Positions 17,782-26,872 are shown, counted from the stretch's first letter. The stretch is DNA of 64,000 bases from Deltaproteobacteria bacterium Ga0077539 (GCA_001465015.1 LNEO01000172.1:22346-86345); one strand, 5' to 3'. The notes: generated from the letters alone by a model not told the origin. Made by a program: numbers and translations.

Positions 17782-19128
17782 ATGCACTCCGATGCCAAGC
17801 GCGATCCGACGCGTGATCCTCTGCCCAGCTCGATGCTCCTCGTGCAGACGCCGCACTCCATCCGGACGTTCACGAGGATCATTCTTGTCGCGATCCTCAT
17901 GGTGCCGTTGATCCTCTACTTCGTTCCGTGGGTGCAAAACGTGAACGGCAGCGGCCGGGTCATCGCGTACGCGCCGCTCGAGCGTCAGCAGTCGATCGAG
18001 GCGCCGATCGAGGGACGGATCGTGCGCTGGTTCGTCCGAGAAGGTTCGCACGTCGGCCGCGGCGATCGGATCGCGGACATCTCCGACAACGATCCGGAGC
18101 TCATGAATCGACTGCGGCAGGAGCGCTCTGCGGCGCTCGCCAGGCTCGACGCCGCGCGCTCTCGCGTCGCGGGAGTCGAAGCTCGAGTGGGCGCGCTCGA
18201 GGCGTCGCGTTCGAACGCGATGAGCGCGGCCGACCTCCGCGCGCGCATGGCCGGCGATCGACTCCGCGCCGCCGAGCGAGGCCTCGAGGCCACCCAGGCG
18301 GCCGAACACACGGCGCGTCTCAACGTCGATCGTCAGCGCGGGTTGATCGCGCAAGGGCTCACGTCGCAGCGCAACGTCGAGCTCGCCGAGCTCGAAGCGG
18401 CCCGCACGCGACTCGAGACGCTTCGTGCGCAGAACGCGCTCGACGCCGCCCGTTCGGAGCGCGCGGCGCTCAGCGCGGACCGATCCCGCGCTGGCACCGA
18501 CGGGCTCGCGTCCATCAACGACGCACGCGCGACGAGGGCGTCGGCCGAAGGGGAGGTCGCCTCTGCGACCGCCGCGATCGCGCAGATCGACGTTCGTCTC
18601 GCTCGACAGGCCGCTCAGCAGATCATCGCCCCGCGAGACGGCACGATCCTTCGCCTCGTCGCCGCGCAAGGCAGCGAGATGGTCAAGGCCGGCGATCCGA
18701 TCGCCGTGCTCGTCCCGGACACCAACGATCGCGCGGTCGAGCTGTGGGTCGACGGCAACGATGTTCCGCTCGTCTACGAAGGACGCCACGTGCGACTGCA
18801 GTTCGAAGGATGGCCCGCGGTTCAGTTCGGCGGATGGCCTTCGGTCTCCGTCGGAACGTTCGGCGGTCGCGTCGCCCTGGTCGACGCCACCGATGACGGC
18901 CGCGGAAAGTTTCGCGTCGTGGTCGTCCCCGACGGCCGCGAGCCGTGGCCTCACCCGCGATACCTGCGCCAGGGCGTCCGCGCCAACGGCTGGTTTCTTC
19001 TGGACCGCGTTCGCATCGGCTGGGAGCTGTGGCGTCAGTTCAACGGCTTTCCGCCGGCGATGTCGACGCCGCCCAGCACCGCGCCGCAGACCTCGTCGCC
19101 AGGCGCCCGCCCGGCCGGAGGCAAGTGA
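17782..19128 (+). CDS. HlyD-family membrane-fusion (adaptor) protein
   Basis: The 448-aa protein has a short cytoplasmic N-terminus, one membrane anchor at about 30-50 (IILVAILMVPLILYFVPWV), a biotinyl-lipoyl-like half (APLERQQSIEAPIEGRI), a long Ala/Arg/Glu-rich coiled coil (about 105-275), the second lipoyl half (APRDGTILRLVAAQG) and a beta-barrel part, then a Pro/Ser/Thr-rich tail. It bridges the ABC protein and the outer-membrane channel. ATG 17782 is preceded by GAGGAA (17769-17774) that overlaps the exporter stop. The next gene starts on its stop codon (ATG at 19128), so the operon is translationally coupled. Confidence 0.92.
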   Translation: MHSDAKRDPTRDPLPSSMLLVQTPHSIRTFTRIILVAILMVPLILYFVPWVQNVNGSGRVIAYAPLERQQSIEAPIEGRIVRWFVREGSHVGRGDRIADISDNDPELMNRLRQERSAALARLDAARSRVAGVEARVGALEASRSNAMSAADLRARMAGDRLRAAERGLEATQAAEHTARLNVDRQRGLIAQGLTSQRNVELAELEAARTRLETLRAQNALDAARSERAALSADRSRAGTDGLASINDARATRASAEGEVASATAAIAQIDVRLARQAAQQIIAPRDGTILRLVAAQGSEMVKAGDPIAVLVPDTNDRAVELWVDGNDVPLVYEGRHVRLQFEGWPAVQFGGWPSVSVGTFGGRVALVDATDDGRGKFRVVVVPDGREPWPHPRYLRQGVRANGWFLLDRVRIGWELWRQFNGFPPAMSTPPSTAPQTSSPGARPAGGK

Positions 19129-20738
19129 TGGCCAGGCCGCAGCGAGACCCACGAATTCGAGTCGCCGTCGCGCTCGTGCTGACGGCGCCCGCATCGCTGG
19201 CGCAGAGCACGCAGACCCCCCAGAGCACCCCGGCTGCGCAAGGTTCGCAGACTCCGCAGGGCGCTCAGGCGGCGCAGAGCACGCAAACAACGCAAACAAC
19301 GCAGGCCACGCAAACAACGCAGGCCACGCCGACGGCGCAGGCCGCGCAGAGCAGCGACTCGGGCGCGACGCTCGAGCTGCGATCGGTGGTCGATTCGCTG
19401 CAACGCGTGCTGCCGACGCTCATCGCTGCCGAGCGCGATCGCGACGCAGCGAGCGCCGAGCTGCTCGCGGCTGAGGGCGGCTTCGACCCGCAGCTGCGCG
19501 CTCGTGGAACGATCGTTCCCCTCGGGTACTACCGCTTCGGCACGTTCGACGTCAGCGTCGAGCAGCCCACCCCGCTGTGGGGCCTTTCGGTGTTCGCTGG
19601 CTACCGGCTCGGCGCGCCGCTGTTTCCCGGCTCGCCCGGAGTCAATGGGTCGCCGGGCATCCCGTCGTACTCCGGAGGTCAAGAGACCAACACGATGGGC
19701 GAGGTGCGCGCTGGCGTTACCATTCCGATCCTGCGAAACGGCCTGATCGACCGTCGCCGAGCCAACATTCAAGTTCGCAGCCAGGGCCGACAGATCGCAG
19801 AGGCAGACCTCCTTCGCGCGCGCATCGACGCGACGCGCGTGACGACCCTGCGATTCTGGGAGTGGGTCGCGGCGGGTCGAAAGGTCATCATCGCGCGAGA
19901 CCTCCTTCGCGTCGCTCGCGAGCGCGACGTCGGCTTGCGGACCCGCGCCGAAGCGGGCGATCTGCCCAGGTACGAATGGCAGGACAACCAGCGCACGGTG
20001 CTCTCGCGCGAGTCCGGAGTCGTCAACGCGCAGCAGCTCTTGCAGCGGGCCGCGATCGAGCTCGCGCTGTACTACCGCGACTCGGAGGGCCGGCCGATCG
20101 TCGCGTCCGACGCGCAACTGCCATCGGCGCTGCCCGCGCCGGACGTCACCCTTACGGTGTTTGCCGGGCAGCCCGCGCGCGAAGACGAGGCTGTCGCGCG
20201 TCGGCCGGAGATGGCTCGATTCGGCGCGCAACGGGCGCAAGCGCAGGTCGAAGTCGACGTCGCGCGCAACCAAATGCTCCCGACGTTGGACGTGGTCGGG
20301 CAGGTGTCGCAGGACATCGGAGCGTCGTACTCAGGGAGCGACACGCGCGGTCGCACCGAGGTGTCGGCGGGCGTCGTGATCGAGGTTCCGCTCGTGATGC
20401 GCCAGCAGATCGGCCGACTTCGCTCGGCAGAAGCCGCGCTCTCGCGCATCGAAGCGCAGCGGACGTTCGCGCGCGATCGCGTCGTCGCGGACGTGCGTGA
20501 CGCGGCGACGCAGCTTCGCGCCGCGCTGGACCGCGTCGAGATCGCGCGTCGAGAGGTCGACGTCGCGACGCAGGTCGAGCAAGCCGAGCGAGAGCGGTTT
20601 CGTCAGGGCGACTCGAACATTTTTCTCGTCAATCAGCGGGAGCAGGCCACGGCAGAGGCGCGCGTGCGACTGGTCGACGCGATCACCGATTGGCTTCGGG
20701 GCAGGGCCGCGTTTCGCGGGGCGATGGGCGAGTACTAG
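19128..20738 (+). CDS. TolC-like outer-membrane efflux protein
   Basis: A 536-aa outer-membrane factor: signal peptide (about 1-25, ending SLAQ), a 50-residue Gln/Thr/Ala low-complexity segment, then the long helical repeats of the family. The typical ending is seen in VEQAERERFRQGDSNIFLVNQREQ followed by ARVRLVDAITDWLRGRAAF. It provides the outer-membrane channel for the exporter encoded by the two preceding genes. Its ATG overlaps the HlyD stop by one base and GGAGG lies about six bases upstream. Its last four bases overlap the convergent ferredoxin gene. The low-complexity insert just after the signal peptide is unusual. Confidence 0.9.
   Translation: MARPQRDPRIRVAVALVLTAPASLAQSTQTPQSTPAAQGSQTPQGAQAAQSTQTTQTTQATQTTQATPTAQAAQSSDSGATLELRSVVDSLQRVLPTLIAAERDRDAASAELLAAEGGFDPQLRARGTIVPLGYYRFGTFDVSVEQPTPLWGLSVFAGYRLGAPLFPGSPGVNGSPGIPSYSGGQETNTMGEVRAGVTIPILRNGLIDRRRANIQVRSQGRQIAEADLLRARIDATRVTTLRFWEWVAAGRKVIIARDLLRVARERDVGLRTRAEAGDLPRYEWQDNQRTVLSRESGVVNAQQLLQRAAIELALYYRDSEGRPIVASDAQLPSALPAPDVTLTVFAGQPAREDEAVARRPEMARFGAQRAQAQVEVDVARNQMLPTLDVVGQVSQDIGASYSGSDTRGRTEVSAGVVIEVPLVMRQQIGRLRSAEAALSRIEAQRTFARDRVVADVRDAATQLRAALDRVEIARREVDVATQVEQAERERFRQGDSNIFLVNQREQATAEARVRLVDAITDWLRGRAAFRGAMGEY
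19197..19350 (+). repeat. Gln/Thr/Ala-coding low-complexity repeat in the TolC-like gene
   Basis: Imperfect 9-bp units of the type ACGCAAACA and GCGCAGGCC alternate here and encode runs such as TQTTQATQTTQAT. Length variation by slippage is likely. The encoded segment lies just after signal-peptide cleavage. Confidence 0.7.
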
Positions 20739-21031
20739 AGCGTGACCCAGAGGCGCACGATCCCGTCGACGCCGCGCACTCGTAGCTGACAGCCGAGCCG
20801 AACGCGCTCGTCGCGCGCGCCGAGTTGCGCGAGCAGCGCGCGTTCGTCCTCGCCTGGCGGCTCGCAGAGCTCGAGCCCTTCGCGGACCTCGATTCGACAC
20901 GTTCCGCAGTTGGCGTGGCGGCACGAGAACGGAACGCCCGCGCGCACGTCACGGTCGCACAGGTCCACGAGCGCGCCGCCCTCGGGCCAATCGACCTCGA
21001 ACTGCGTTCTCTCGAAGAGCACTTTGGGCAT
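20735..21031 (-). CDS. [2Fe-2S] ferredoxin
   Basis: The 98-aa protein is a plant/adrenodoxin-fold ferredoxin. The cluster ligands are visible as CRHANCGTC (C-x4-C-x2-C, about residues 37-45) and a later Cys in RLGCQL (about 80). It should carry single electrons for an oxygenase or reductase, but no partner is adjacent. It overlaps the end of the TolC-like gene by four bases (convergent). The gene to its right is transcribed the same way, ending 16 bp from this start, so read-through from it is possible. ATG 21031 begins MPKVLFERTQ. Confidence 0.9.
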   Translation of the reverse strand: MPKVLFERTQFEVDWPEGGALVDLCDRDVRAGVPFSCRHANCGTCRIEVREGLELCEPPGEDERALLAQLGARDERVRLGCQLRVRGVDGIVRLWVTL

Positions 21032-21046
21032 GCGAACCGTTGGCTA

Positions 21047-23878
21047 TCACATTCCGAGCGCGGCGTTTCCATCGGCGCCGACGCCGGTCTCGTTGGGGGC
21101 GGTGTCGTGGATCCGTTGGCTCCACGCCCCGTCGTTGCGCACAGGTCCGAGCATCGCGCGCTCGTACGTGTCCATCCCCGCGCCGTCCAAGAAGACTCCC
21201 CATGTCCTGCGCATCAACCGCCCCATGTCGGTGAGGTTCTCGTACGCCGCGTTGCCGAGCGAGAGAGCGCTCGCTGCTCGATAGATGTCGTCGCCGCCCT
21301 GTTCCGCGAAGAACCCGGCTCCGTTCGCGTTGCCTGCGCCGAGCGCGAGGTTGGGGACGTTGTACGTGTCCACGTCGCTTCCGTCGGCGAGAAAGAAGCT
21401 AACCGAGAAATCGTGTCCGGCGCCCGCGGTCATGTTCTGGCGGGACGCGGTCATGTTGTGAACGTCGCGTCCTCCGCCGTCGACGAGCGCTGCGTACGCG
21501 AAGTGCGCCGCGCCTGCCTGCGCGTACCAGCGCGCGTCGTAGTGATCGTCTCCCGCGCCGTCGAGCAAAAGGCCCATGCCGCCCCAGTATCCGGTCCCTT
21601 GGGCGAAGATCGCCGCTGCGTATCGGTCGTCTCCTGCGCGATCGCGAAGCACTCCGATGCCGCCGGACATGTTGATGTTGTCGACGCCGTCGGCGCGCCG
21701 ACCGAAGCCTCCGCCCTGGCTGAACGACGTGTTGACCATCGGGTTCTGCGGCGACGGATAGGCGACAGGCGTCTCGCGAGCGACGTACCGATCCGCGCCT
21801 GCGTTGTCGTAGAGGACGCCAACGCCACGGACGTAGCCGAATCCCTGGGCAAACGTCCACGCGGTGTATTGATCGTCGCCGCCGCCGTCGACGAGCGCCG
21901 CGACGCCCAACACCGCTGAGCCTTGGCCGCCTGCCTCGACGCTGTACTCGTCGTTGCCGCCATCGTCGTAGAGGCCGCCGACGCCCAACGCCGCAAACCC
22001 CTGCGATCCCCGGAGCGAGCGATATCGATCCGCGCCGCCGCCGAGGTCGTAGAGCAGGGCGACGCCGAGCCTCGCTGCGCCCTGGCGAAATCTGTCGCTG
22101 CGAGAGCCGCGCGAACGCAGGTCACGACCGGCTTCGTCGGACGCGAGAAAGCCGAGCGCGTCGAGCGAATGGGCGACCTCGACGTAGCCGTATCGATCTT
22201 GCCCCTCGAGGTCGATCGCGACGCTCACTCCATTGGCGAGGCTCTGATTGGCGGCGACGGGCGCGAGGTACTCGTCGTCGCCGCCGAGGTCGAGAGAGAG
22301 CGCGACGCGAGCGAGCGCGCTGCCTTCGTACCGATCAGCGCCGCTGCCGCGAAGCACCACTGCGCCCGCGGCGGTGTCGATCGTCACGGGCGCGATCATG
22401 CGACCTCGAAAACCGGCCCACGAAACGGTTTCGATGGTGCGCGCCAACGCGAGCGCCGCGGGCACCGGCAGCACGATGTCTCCGAGGATCGCCCCGAGGT
22501 CGCGTCCGTCTCGCGGATCGAACGCGTCGAATCCCGGCAGGATCTGTCGCGGAGCGATGACGAAGAACCGCTCTCGCTCTTCGGTCGAGAAGGGGCCGAG
22601 GAAGCCGGCGTCCCGCGCGCGCAGCGCTTCGGCCATCGCCGTCACGATCGGCCCGAGCGCGCGAGAGAGATCCTCTGGAAGCCCCGCGAGCGACCTCGAC
22701 GCCGCGCCATCGTCGAGCGTCCCGCCGGCGGCGCGATCGAGCGCGACGATCGCGGCGGCGAGGCTCGCGGTAGACGCCACGGCCGAGGGCAGGGGGATCG
22801 ACGTCGCAGAGCCGTCCCCGCGCAGGCCCGCGGAGGCCGCGAGCGCGCCCGAGAGCGTCGCAGACCGCGCGTCGAGCGCGGGACCCATGCGGCGCGCCCA
22901 ACGCGCGCCGGCCATCCAGTCGCGATGAACGCGGTTGAAGATCGGCAATCGAAAGCGGTCTCGCGTCACGTTGGTGGCGAAGGCGTCGAGGTCTTGGCGC
23001 GAGAAGAATAGCTCCGAGCGCGTGCGCATTCCTGCGGCGAGCGCGCGATCGAGCATGGTGTCGGAAGGCGCCTCGAAGGGAGCGCAGTCGTCCGGGACGC
23101 ATTTCTGTGTGCCAGAAATCATCGTGCATCGCGCGTTTGGACCGCACTCCTCGTCGTCGCGGCACGCTCTGCTGCAGAACGCCGCGCCGCCGGAGGCCGC
23201 GAGGCCGCGCTCGCACGCGAGACCAGCGGCGCACGAGGGCTCGCAAGAGGCGCCGATTCCGCGGTCGTTGACCGCTGCGCGTCCGCACTGCTCAGGGCCG
23301 ATCAGCGCGTCGGGAACGCAGGCCCTGGCGGGCCCTCCGCCGCGCAAAGCGACGGACCGGCACCGAGAGAACGCGTTTTCGCAGTCGGAGTCTCGCTCGC
23401 ATCGAGACAGGCAGACCGGCGCAGCGAGCGCTGCGCAGAGCGAGTATCGGCCGATGCATCCGGTGCTGGGACACGCCGCGTTGCGGGCCGAGGCGATGCA
23501 TCGAGTCGAAGGGCGGCAAACGGGGCCGTTGAGTCCGTCCTCGCATCGACCGACCACGCCACGGGCGTCGCAGGCCTCACCGACCGCGGCGCACGGAGAA
23601 ACGCAGGTGCGCAGCGAAGGCGCGGTCATCGGGTCGAGCTCTTCGCAGATTCCGCCAGAGCCACACTGCTCGTCGTAGAGGCACGGATCGCACGAGCGGC
23701 GCGCCTCTGGCGCGGCGTCGGCGCCGTCGGAGCTGATCGATCCGTCCGCTGAGTCCCCGGCCTCCGCAGAGCCGTCCACGGTGGCGTCGATCGTCGGCGC
23801 CGCGGAGCATGCGCTTGCAAAATGCGCGAGCGATGCGAATAGCCAAGAGACGCGCGGGCTTGTTCGGGTGACTGCCAC
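21047..23878 (-). CDS. Large Cys-rich lipoprotein with GxDxY repeats
   Basis: The 943-aa product begins with a lipoprotein signal (LFASLAHFASAC, lipobox Cys near residue 24), then an Asp/Ser/Ala-rich linker. A Cys-rich region of about 190 residues has pairs such as CDPCLYDEQC, CERDSDC and CRDDEEC, resembling Dickkopf-like cysteine patterns of myxobacterial surface proteins. A helical middle (about 270-480) follows. The C-terminal half has about twelve repeats of a hydrophobic-Gly strand plus GGDDxY/GADRY, often followed by QGxG. The repeats suggest a beta-solenoid or propeller; I do not know the family. The start is GTG 23878 with GGAGG three bases upstream; the frame is open further but runs antisense to the HD gene. 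Probably outer-surface. Confidence 0.8.
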   Translation of the reverse strand: MAVTRTSPRVSWLFASLAHFASACSAAPTIDATVDGSAEAGDSADGSISSDGADAAPEARRSCDPCLYDEQCGSGGICEELDPMTAPSLRTCVSPCAAVGEACDARGVVGRCEDGLNGPVCRPSTRCIASARNAACPSTGCIGRYSLCAALAAPVCLSRCERDSDCENAFSRCRSVALRGGGPARACVPDALIGPEQCGRAAVNDRGIGASCEPSCAAGLACERGLAASGGAAFCSRACRDDEECGPNARCTMISGTQKCVPDDCAPFEAPSDTMLDRALAAGMRTRSELFFSRQDLDAFATNVTRDRFRLPIFNRVHRDWMAGARWARRMGPALDARSATLSGALAASAGLRGDGSATSIPLPSAVASTASLAAAIVALDRAAGGTLDDGAASRSLAGLPEDLSRALGPIVTAMAEALRARDAGFLGPFSTEERERFFVIAPRQILPGFDAFDPRDGRDLGAILGDIVLPVPAALALARTIETVSWAGFRGRMIAPVTIDTAAGAVVLRGSGADRYEGSALARVALSLDLGGDDEYLAPVAANQSLANGVSVAIDLEGQDRYGYVEVAHSLDALGFLASDEAGRDLRSRGSRSDRFRQGAARLGVALLYDLGGGADRYRSLRGSQGFAALGVGGLYDDGGNDEYSVEAGGQGSAVLGVAALVDGGGDDQYTAWTFAQGFGYVRGVGVLYDNAGADRYVARETPVAYPSPQNPMVNTSFSQGGGFGRRADGVDNINMSGGIGVLRDRAGDDRYAAAIFAQGTGYWGGMGLLLDGAGDDHYDARWYAQAGAAHFAYAALVDGGGRDVHNMTASRQNMTAGAGHDFSVSFFLADGSDVDTYNVPNLALGAGNANGAGFFAEQGGDDIYRAASALSLGNAAYENLTDMGRLMRRTWGVFLDGAGMDTYERAMLGPVRNDGAWSQRIHDTAPNETGVGADGNAALGM

Positions 23879-24001
23879 AGTCCTCCGAGCGTACTTCGCG
23901 CCCGGTTCTGCGGCGACCGCTACCGATTCCGCCCGCCTCGCGGGCCGGAGTGATAGCTTCCGCCGCCCCTCGGCGACCTCCGCCAGTTGGTGATAGTGCA
24001 G

Positions 24002-24982
24002 ATGACGATGAACGAGTCCGACGCGCGCGACCCGAAGTCGCCGACCGCAGCGACCCCTCCACGACTGGAGGAGCCGAGCGCCGATCGCGCGCTCGAGGCG
24101 CTCGAGGCGTGCGTACGCGTCGCAGAGAAAGGCGAATTCCGGTCGCCTCCCGCGGCGACGGTGGCCGATTGGTCCTCCATCGAGGTGCCGAAGCTTCGGC
24201 TCGGCTTCGAGCGAGTGATCTTGTCGCGCAACCCCGAAGAGGGCCTCGACGCGCTGCTCGCGTCGGGCGCGCTCGACGCGATGTTGCCCGAGGTCAAAGC
24301 GATGGTCGGCTTCGGCGACGGTGAGTGGCGCCACAAGGACGTGTGGAAGCACACCAAGCAAGTGGTGCGGCAGAGCGTCTCGCGCGTCGAGGTCCGCTGG
24401 GCCGCGCTTTTGCACGATATCGGCAAGGTGAAGACGCGCCGGATCCTGCCCAACGGTGAGGTGCACTTTCACGGTCACGCGGAGGTCGGCGCGTCGATGT
24501 TCGATCGGCTCCAGGCGCGGACACGGCTGTTCGTCGGCGAAGACGAGCTCGCTGTGCGCGTCCGCGAGCTGATCCTCCATCACCTTCGCGCCAGCCAGTA
24601 TGACGGTACGTGGACAGACAGCGCCGTTCGCCGCTTCGCAAAGGAGATGGGCACCTGCCTCGGGGACCTCTTCGACCTGTCGCGCGCGGACATCACGACC
24701 AAGCGGCCAGAGCGCAAGCGCAAGGGCCTCGAGTCCATCTCCGAGCTCGCCGAGCGTGTCCGCAAGGTCCGCGAGATGGACGCGAAGCTGCCTCCGTTGC
24801 CCAAGGGCCTCGGGACGGCGATTTGCGAGCGCTTCGGCGTCGCGCCGTCGCCGCGACTCGGTGAAGTGATGAAGGCCCTCAAGGACAAGGTCGACGGCGG
24901 CGAGCTCGAGGCGCAGCGCGAGCTCGACTACTATCTGCAGTACATCGGCGATTTGGGCCTGCTCTCGTCGACGCTGCCCTGA
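24002..24982 (+). CDS. CCA-enzyme-like HD-domain protein lacking the nucleotidyltransferase
   Basis: Residues about 60-200 match the region after the catalytic head of bacterial tRNA nucleotidyltransferases/poly(A) polymerases: LSRNPEEGLDALLASGALDAMLPEV, then HKDVWKHTKQVV, the HD motif LLHDIGK, and HFHGHAEVGA. The metal-binding His and Asp residues are retained, so a phosphohydrolase activity on a nucleotide or RNA is plausible. The N-terminal nucleotidyltransferase (GGxxRD) is absent: only about 55 Pro/Ala/Glu-rich residues precede the match. The protein cannot add CCA by itself. ATG 24002 is chosen; ATG 24008, GTG 23990 and TTG 23987 are in frame. It is divergent from the big lipoprotein. 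Confidence 0.85.
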   Translation: MTMNESDARDPKSPTAATPPRLEEPSADRALEALEACVRVAEKGEFRSPPAATVADWSSIEVPKLRLGFERVILSRNPEEGLDALLASGALDAMLPEVKAMVGFGDGEWRHKDVWKHTKQVVRQSVSRVEVRWAALLHDIGKVKTRRILPNGEVHFHGHAEVGASMFDRLQARTRLFVGEDELAVRVRELILHHLRASQYDGTWTDSAVRRFAKEMGTCLGDLFDLSRADITTKRPERKRKGLESISELAERVRKVREMDAKLPPLPKGLGTAICERFGVAPSPRLGEVMKALKDKVDGGELEAQRELDYYLQYIGDLGLLSSTLP

Positions 24983-25033
24983 CGCGATTCTCTGCTCCCG
25001 CCCGACACCGGAGCTCTGGCACACTCGCACGCC

Positions 25034-26872
25034 GTGTCCGAGCCCGATCACACTCGTTCGCTGACGCCGCTCATGGCGGCGGACGATGAAGACAAACGCG
25101 TTCGCGCCCGCGCGCTGCGCAACTGGGTCCTTCCGTTCGCCGTGCTGGGCGCGGGCGTGTTCATCCTACTCGGGCTGGGACACTCGGCAGACAGCGGCAG
25201 GAGCCTGCTTCGCGCGATGTCGCAGTCGGAGTCCGGGATCGAGTCGGAGGTGCTCGGCAACGTCGCGCAGCTCGTCGGTCAGGTGCTCGGCGTCGCGATC
25301 TCTGTCGTGGCGATCATCGTCGAGCTCGCGGCAAACCGATACACCCACCGGATCACGGAGCTGTTCTTTCGCGCGCGGACCAACATCTTCGTCATGGGCC
25401 TCTACGTCGTCTCGGCGGTGCAGGCGATGTGGGCGAGCTACTCCGCCGGAGGCGGGACTGTTCCTCGCTTCGCGTCGATGCTCGCGATGACGCTGATGAC
25501 CGTGTCGGTGCTCTCGTTGCTCCCGTACTTCGCGTACGTGGCCGCCTTCGTCTCGCCGCTCGAAGTGATCCGACGGCTGCGCCGAGAGGCGCTCCGCGTC
25601 GTAGAGGCGGGGCCGAAATCGACGGCGCTCACGGACGTCGAGCGAGCGCAGCACGCGGCGACCGAGTCCGCCGAGCAGCTCACCGACGTCGCGTTCAACG
25701 CGATGGTTCACCACGACAAGGCCATCTCGATGGCTGCGATCAACGCCATCGGCGACCTGCTCAAGGACTACCTCGAGCTCAAGACGAAGCTGCCGCCCGA
25801 GTGGTTCAAGTTGAACGCGACGGTGCGCAGCGACCCGGACTTCGTTTCGCTCGCGCCCATCGCGCTCGAGCAGATCGAAGAGAGCAGGACGTGGTTCGAG
25901 TTCATGCTCTTGCGGCAGTACGAAATGGTGTACCGCCAGGCGCTCAACACGCACCGCGAGCTCAACTACCTCATCGCGAGCAACGTCCGAGAGCTGGCGG
26001 CGCACGCGCTCTCGCGCAACGATCGCGCGGTCTGGGATTTGTCGGTCAAGTTCTTCAACACGTTCATGCGCGCGACGCTCAACGGCAGGGACGTGCGCAC
26101 TGGGTACAACGTCCTCAACCAGTACCGACTGCTCGGCGAGCTCGCCCTCCGCAAGAAGACCCCTGGACTGGCGGGGCCTGTCGCGCGGCACTTCAAGTAC
26201 TACGGCCAGCTCGCGTTCAACATGGACCTCGGGTTCTTGCTCGAGACGGCCGCGTACGACCTGTGCGCGCTCAACGAGCTCGCGTTCGACCTGAACTCCC
26301 CTGAGCGCCCGGAGCTCTTGAAGGTGTTTCTCCAGGTCGACAAAGAGGGCGAGGGCGCAAAGCGCGAGACCGCGCTGCGCGGCGTGAGAAAAGCGCAGAT
26401 CAAGCTGGCCGCGTACTACCTCCATCGCGGCGATCAGTCGGCGGCACGTCAGGTCTACAAGGACATGGCCAACGAAAACGTGCAGCGCCTTGCGTCGATT
26501 CGCGACGAGCTCCTCGCCGTCGAGTCGCCGCACTATTGGGAGGTCACCGACCGCGGGATGAACTTCGACTGGCTTCCCGACGATCGCCGGGGAAGGCTGT
26601 TCGAGTTCTTCGAGTGGTTCGGCGACGCGCTTCCGCAGCCGCGTGCCAGCATCGTGCTTCCCATGTCCGCCGTGCAGTTCATGGGCGCCGCGCTGAAGAG
26701 CGCATCGCCCATCGCGCCGAGCATTGTCGCTGCTGCGACCGTCGACGAGGACGACCCGGCCGCACGCCTGCGCGACCCCGGAGCCGCGACCGAGGGCTCG
26801 GTTCGCGATGGGTCTCCGGTCGAAGTCAGCAGCGAGCCGGCGCCCAGGCCCGCGGTCGACGACGAAGAGTGA
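25034..26872 (+). CDS. DUF2254-like integral membrane protein
   Basis: The 612-aa protein has about four membrane segments in its N-terminal third (about 33-50, 80-98, 114-135 and 148-180). VVAIIVELAANRYTHRITELF resembles the core of DUF2254 membrane proteins. The remaining ~400 residues are soluble and helical, with a TPR-like stretch (IKLAAYYLHRGDQSAARQVYKDMA near 455-480) and an acidic, Pro-rich tail. The length is above that of typical DUF2254 members because of the C-terminal part. GTG 25034 is taken as the start; ATG 25073 is possible. Function unknown. Confidence 0.75.
   Translation: MSEPDHTRSLTPLMAADDEDKRVRARALRNWVLPFAVLGAGVFILLGLGHSADSGRSLLRAMSQSESGIESEVLGNVAQLVGQVLGVAISVVAIIVELAANRYTHRITELFFRARTNIFVMGLYVVSAVQAMWASYSAGGGTVPRFASMLAMTLMTVSVLSLLPYFAYVAAFVSPLEVIRRLRREALRVVEAGPKSTALTDVERAQHAATESAEQLTDVAFNAMVHHDKAISMAAINAIGDLLKDYLELKTKLPPEWFKLNATVRSDPDFVSLAPIALEQIEESRTWFEFMLLRQYEMVYRQALNTHRELNYLIASNVRELAAHALSRNDRAVWDLSVKFFNTFMRATLNGRDVRTGYNVLNQYRLLGELALRKKTPGLAGPVARHFKYYGQLAFNMDLGFLLETAAYDLCALNELAFDLNSPERPELLKVFLQVDKEGEGAKRETALRGVRKAQIKLAAYYLHRGDQSAARQVYKDMANENVQRLASIRDELLAVESPHYWEVTDRGMNFDWLPDDRRGRLFEFFEWFGDALPQPRASIVLPMSAVQFMGAALKSASPIAPSIVAAATVDEDDPAARLRDPGAATEGSVRDGSPVEVSSEPAPRPAVDDEE

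Noticed and set aside
23879..25051. Extension of the large lipoprotein frame to 25051
   Set aside because: The extra ~390 codons lie antisense to the HD-domain gene and lack any signal; a lipoprotein signal with GGAGG upstream starts at 23878.
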